64,000 nucleotides of DNA, from NCBI GenBank assembly GCA_963576735.1, contig OY755171.1, positions 5,332,001 to 5,396,000 on the forward strand. Direction: 5' to 3'. Position numbers and translations under genes: made by a program. Under the pieces are notes generated by a model, which had not been told where the DNA came from, ran no database searches, and saw only the letters and a program-made list of their open reading frames with translations. Source of the DNA: Bedellia somnulentella. Taxonomy: Eukaryota; Arthropoda; Insecta; Lepidoptera; Bedelliidae. This document shows, piece by piece, positions 63,411 through 64,000 of this stretch. How positions within the stretch are numbered: the first letter of the stretch is position 1; each line of letters opens with the position of its first letter.

Positions 63411-64000
63411 TAATAAAAGAAGGATTTATTATTATTTGCTATTCTTATAATGATAGAAATTTATTTTTACCGAAAACCATCTACTGAAAAGCAACTAAAT
63501 TATAATTCACTAAAATTAATACTTTAAAAGCAAAAAATCTTAATTCAATTATTTACTGCAAATAAGTGTGCACGCATATGTTAAGCAAAATAGTATAGCA
63601 TGCAAAACTTAGAGTGTTATGCAGAAGCAAAATCTTTAATGCAGAGCAGTTTCTTGAATAGGCGATGAATATGAATGAAATTAATGAGGTATGCTATACC
63701 TTAACAATGTGCATATTTTTGCATGAGTATAGGAAAAAAAACTGCTTTATCTTGAGTTTAAAATCGAAAGTCGAATAGACTCTATTCATAATTTATCATA
63801 ATAGTATTAACATTGGAATTATTTTGTAAAATATCAACAATTTTGCAGTTTTAAAAGTTCATTAATTTACAAACAAACTTTTAAGATTTTTAATATTATC
63901 TAAAGTTAAAAATAACTAAATCATTTTATATTTAATGCCTTTAAGGTATAAAGTCTATAATTTTATTATATTCGATAGTAAACAATACCCCATACACTAT
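63411..64000. other. AT-rich stretch, nothing recognised
   Basis: No repeat family or credible frame is identified up to the window end. Confidence 0.55.

Noticed and set aside
1..64000. Viral, toxin or bacterial defence genes
   Set aside because: None were seen; the only protein-coding remains are transposase, Rep/helicase and non-LTR retrotransposon proteins.

Overview
The window looks like nuclear DNA from a moth or butterfly, and I find no host gene in it that I can support. It is AT-rich and packed with transposable elements. The Lepidoptera call rests on Helitron ends of the type TC-CATACTA...CTAG|T, several tRNA-derived SINEs, (ATGT)n/(CATA)n repeat tails and mariner copies. This assignment is from general knowledge of these families, not from a database search. 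The only long intact reading frame (22603-25791, minus) encodes the endonuclease/reverse transcriptase of a non-LTR retrotransposon.

Repeat families, with names used only here. Rep-A is a SINE-like repeat of about 240 bp, from GTGTAGTGTCGGCTTAGAAT to GCCGTGAGTATATGTATGTA, with more than 30 copies. SINE-B is a tRNA-derived SINE of about 365 bp with about 18 copies. SINE-C is a tRNA-derived SINE of about 330 bp with 5 copies. LINE-D is the 3' end of a non-LTR element whose broken reading frame ends in RWFGH-x-ERMD ... GRPR ... DRTKWRSIVSAYPN, with about 12 fragments. SINE-E has a near-complete tRNA cloverleaf. SINE-F is another tRNA-derived family with 2 copies. Rep-A, SINE-B and LINE-D share a related 3' module, as expected if LINE-D machinery moves the other two.

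Layout. 1-10 kb: the 3' part of a mariner, then SINEs, Rep-A and LINE-D fragments. 10.2-17.6 kb: two Helitrons of one family. The first (10184-15068) carries two GC-rich terminal-inverted-repeat elements and a 2.57-kb insertion. That insertion holds 166-bp inverted arms, relics of a Rep/helicase gene and a 145-bp tandem array. The second (15440-17570) has its 5' part duplicated head to tail. 20.4-21.7 kb: a complete but dead mariner inserted in a Rep-A tail. 22.4-25.8 kb: the non-LTR element. 28.6-28.9 kb: a truncated third Helitron copy that preserves the empty sites of two insertions in the first. 32.7 kb: an RTE tail. 41.1 and 54.7 kb: miniature DNA elements nested in SINE-B copies, the second with an exact 8-bp target duplication. 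53.7 kb: two SINE-E copies head to head. 56.7-59.0 kb: a probable 2.4-kb DNA transposon with 15-bp terminal inverted repeats.

The remaining stretches are AT-rich with no recognisable content. The value of the window is the layered insertion history, which can be read from paralogous empty sites within the window itself. I saw no sign of a defence system, biosynthetic cluster or other undescribed gene system.
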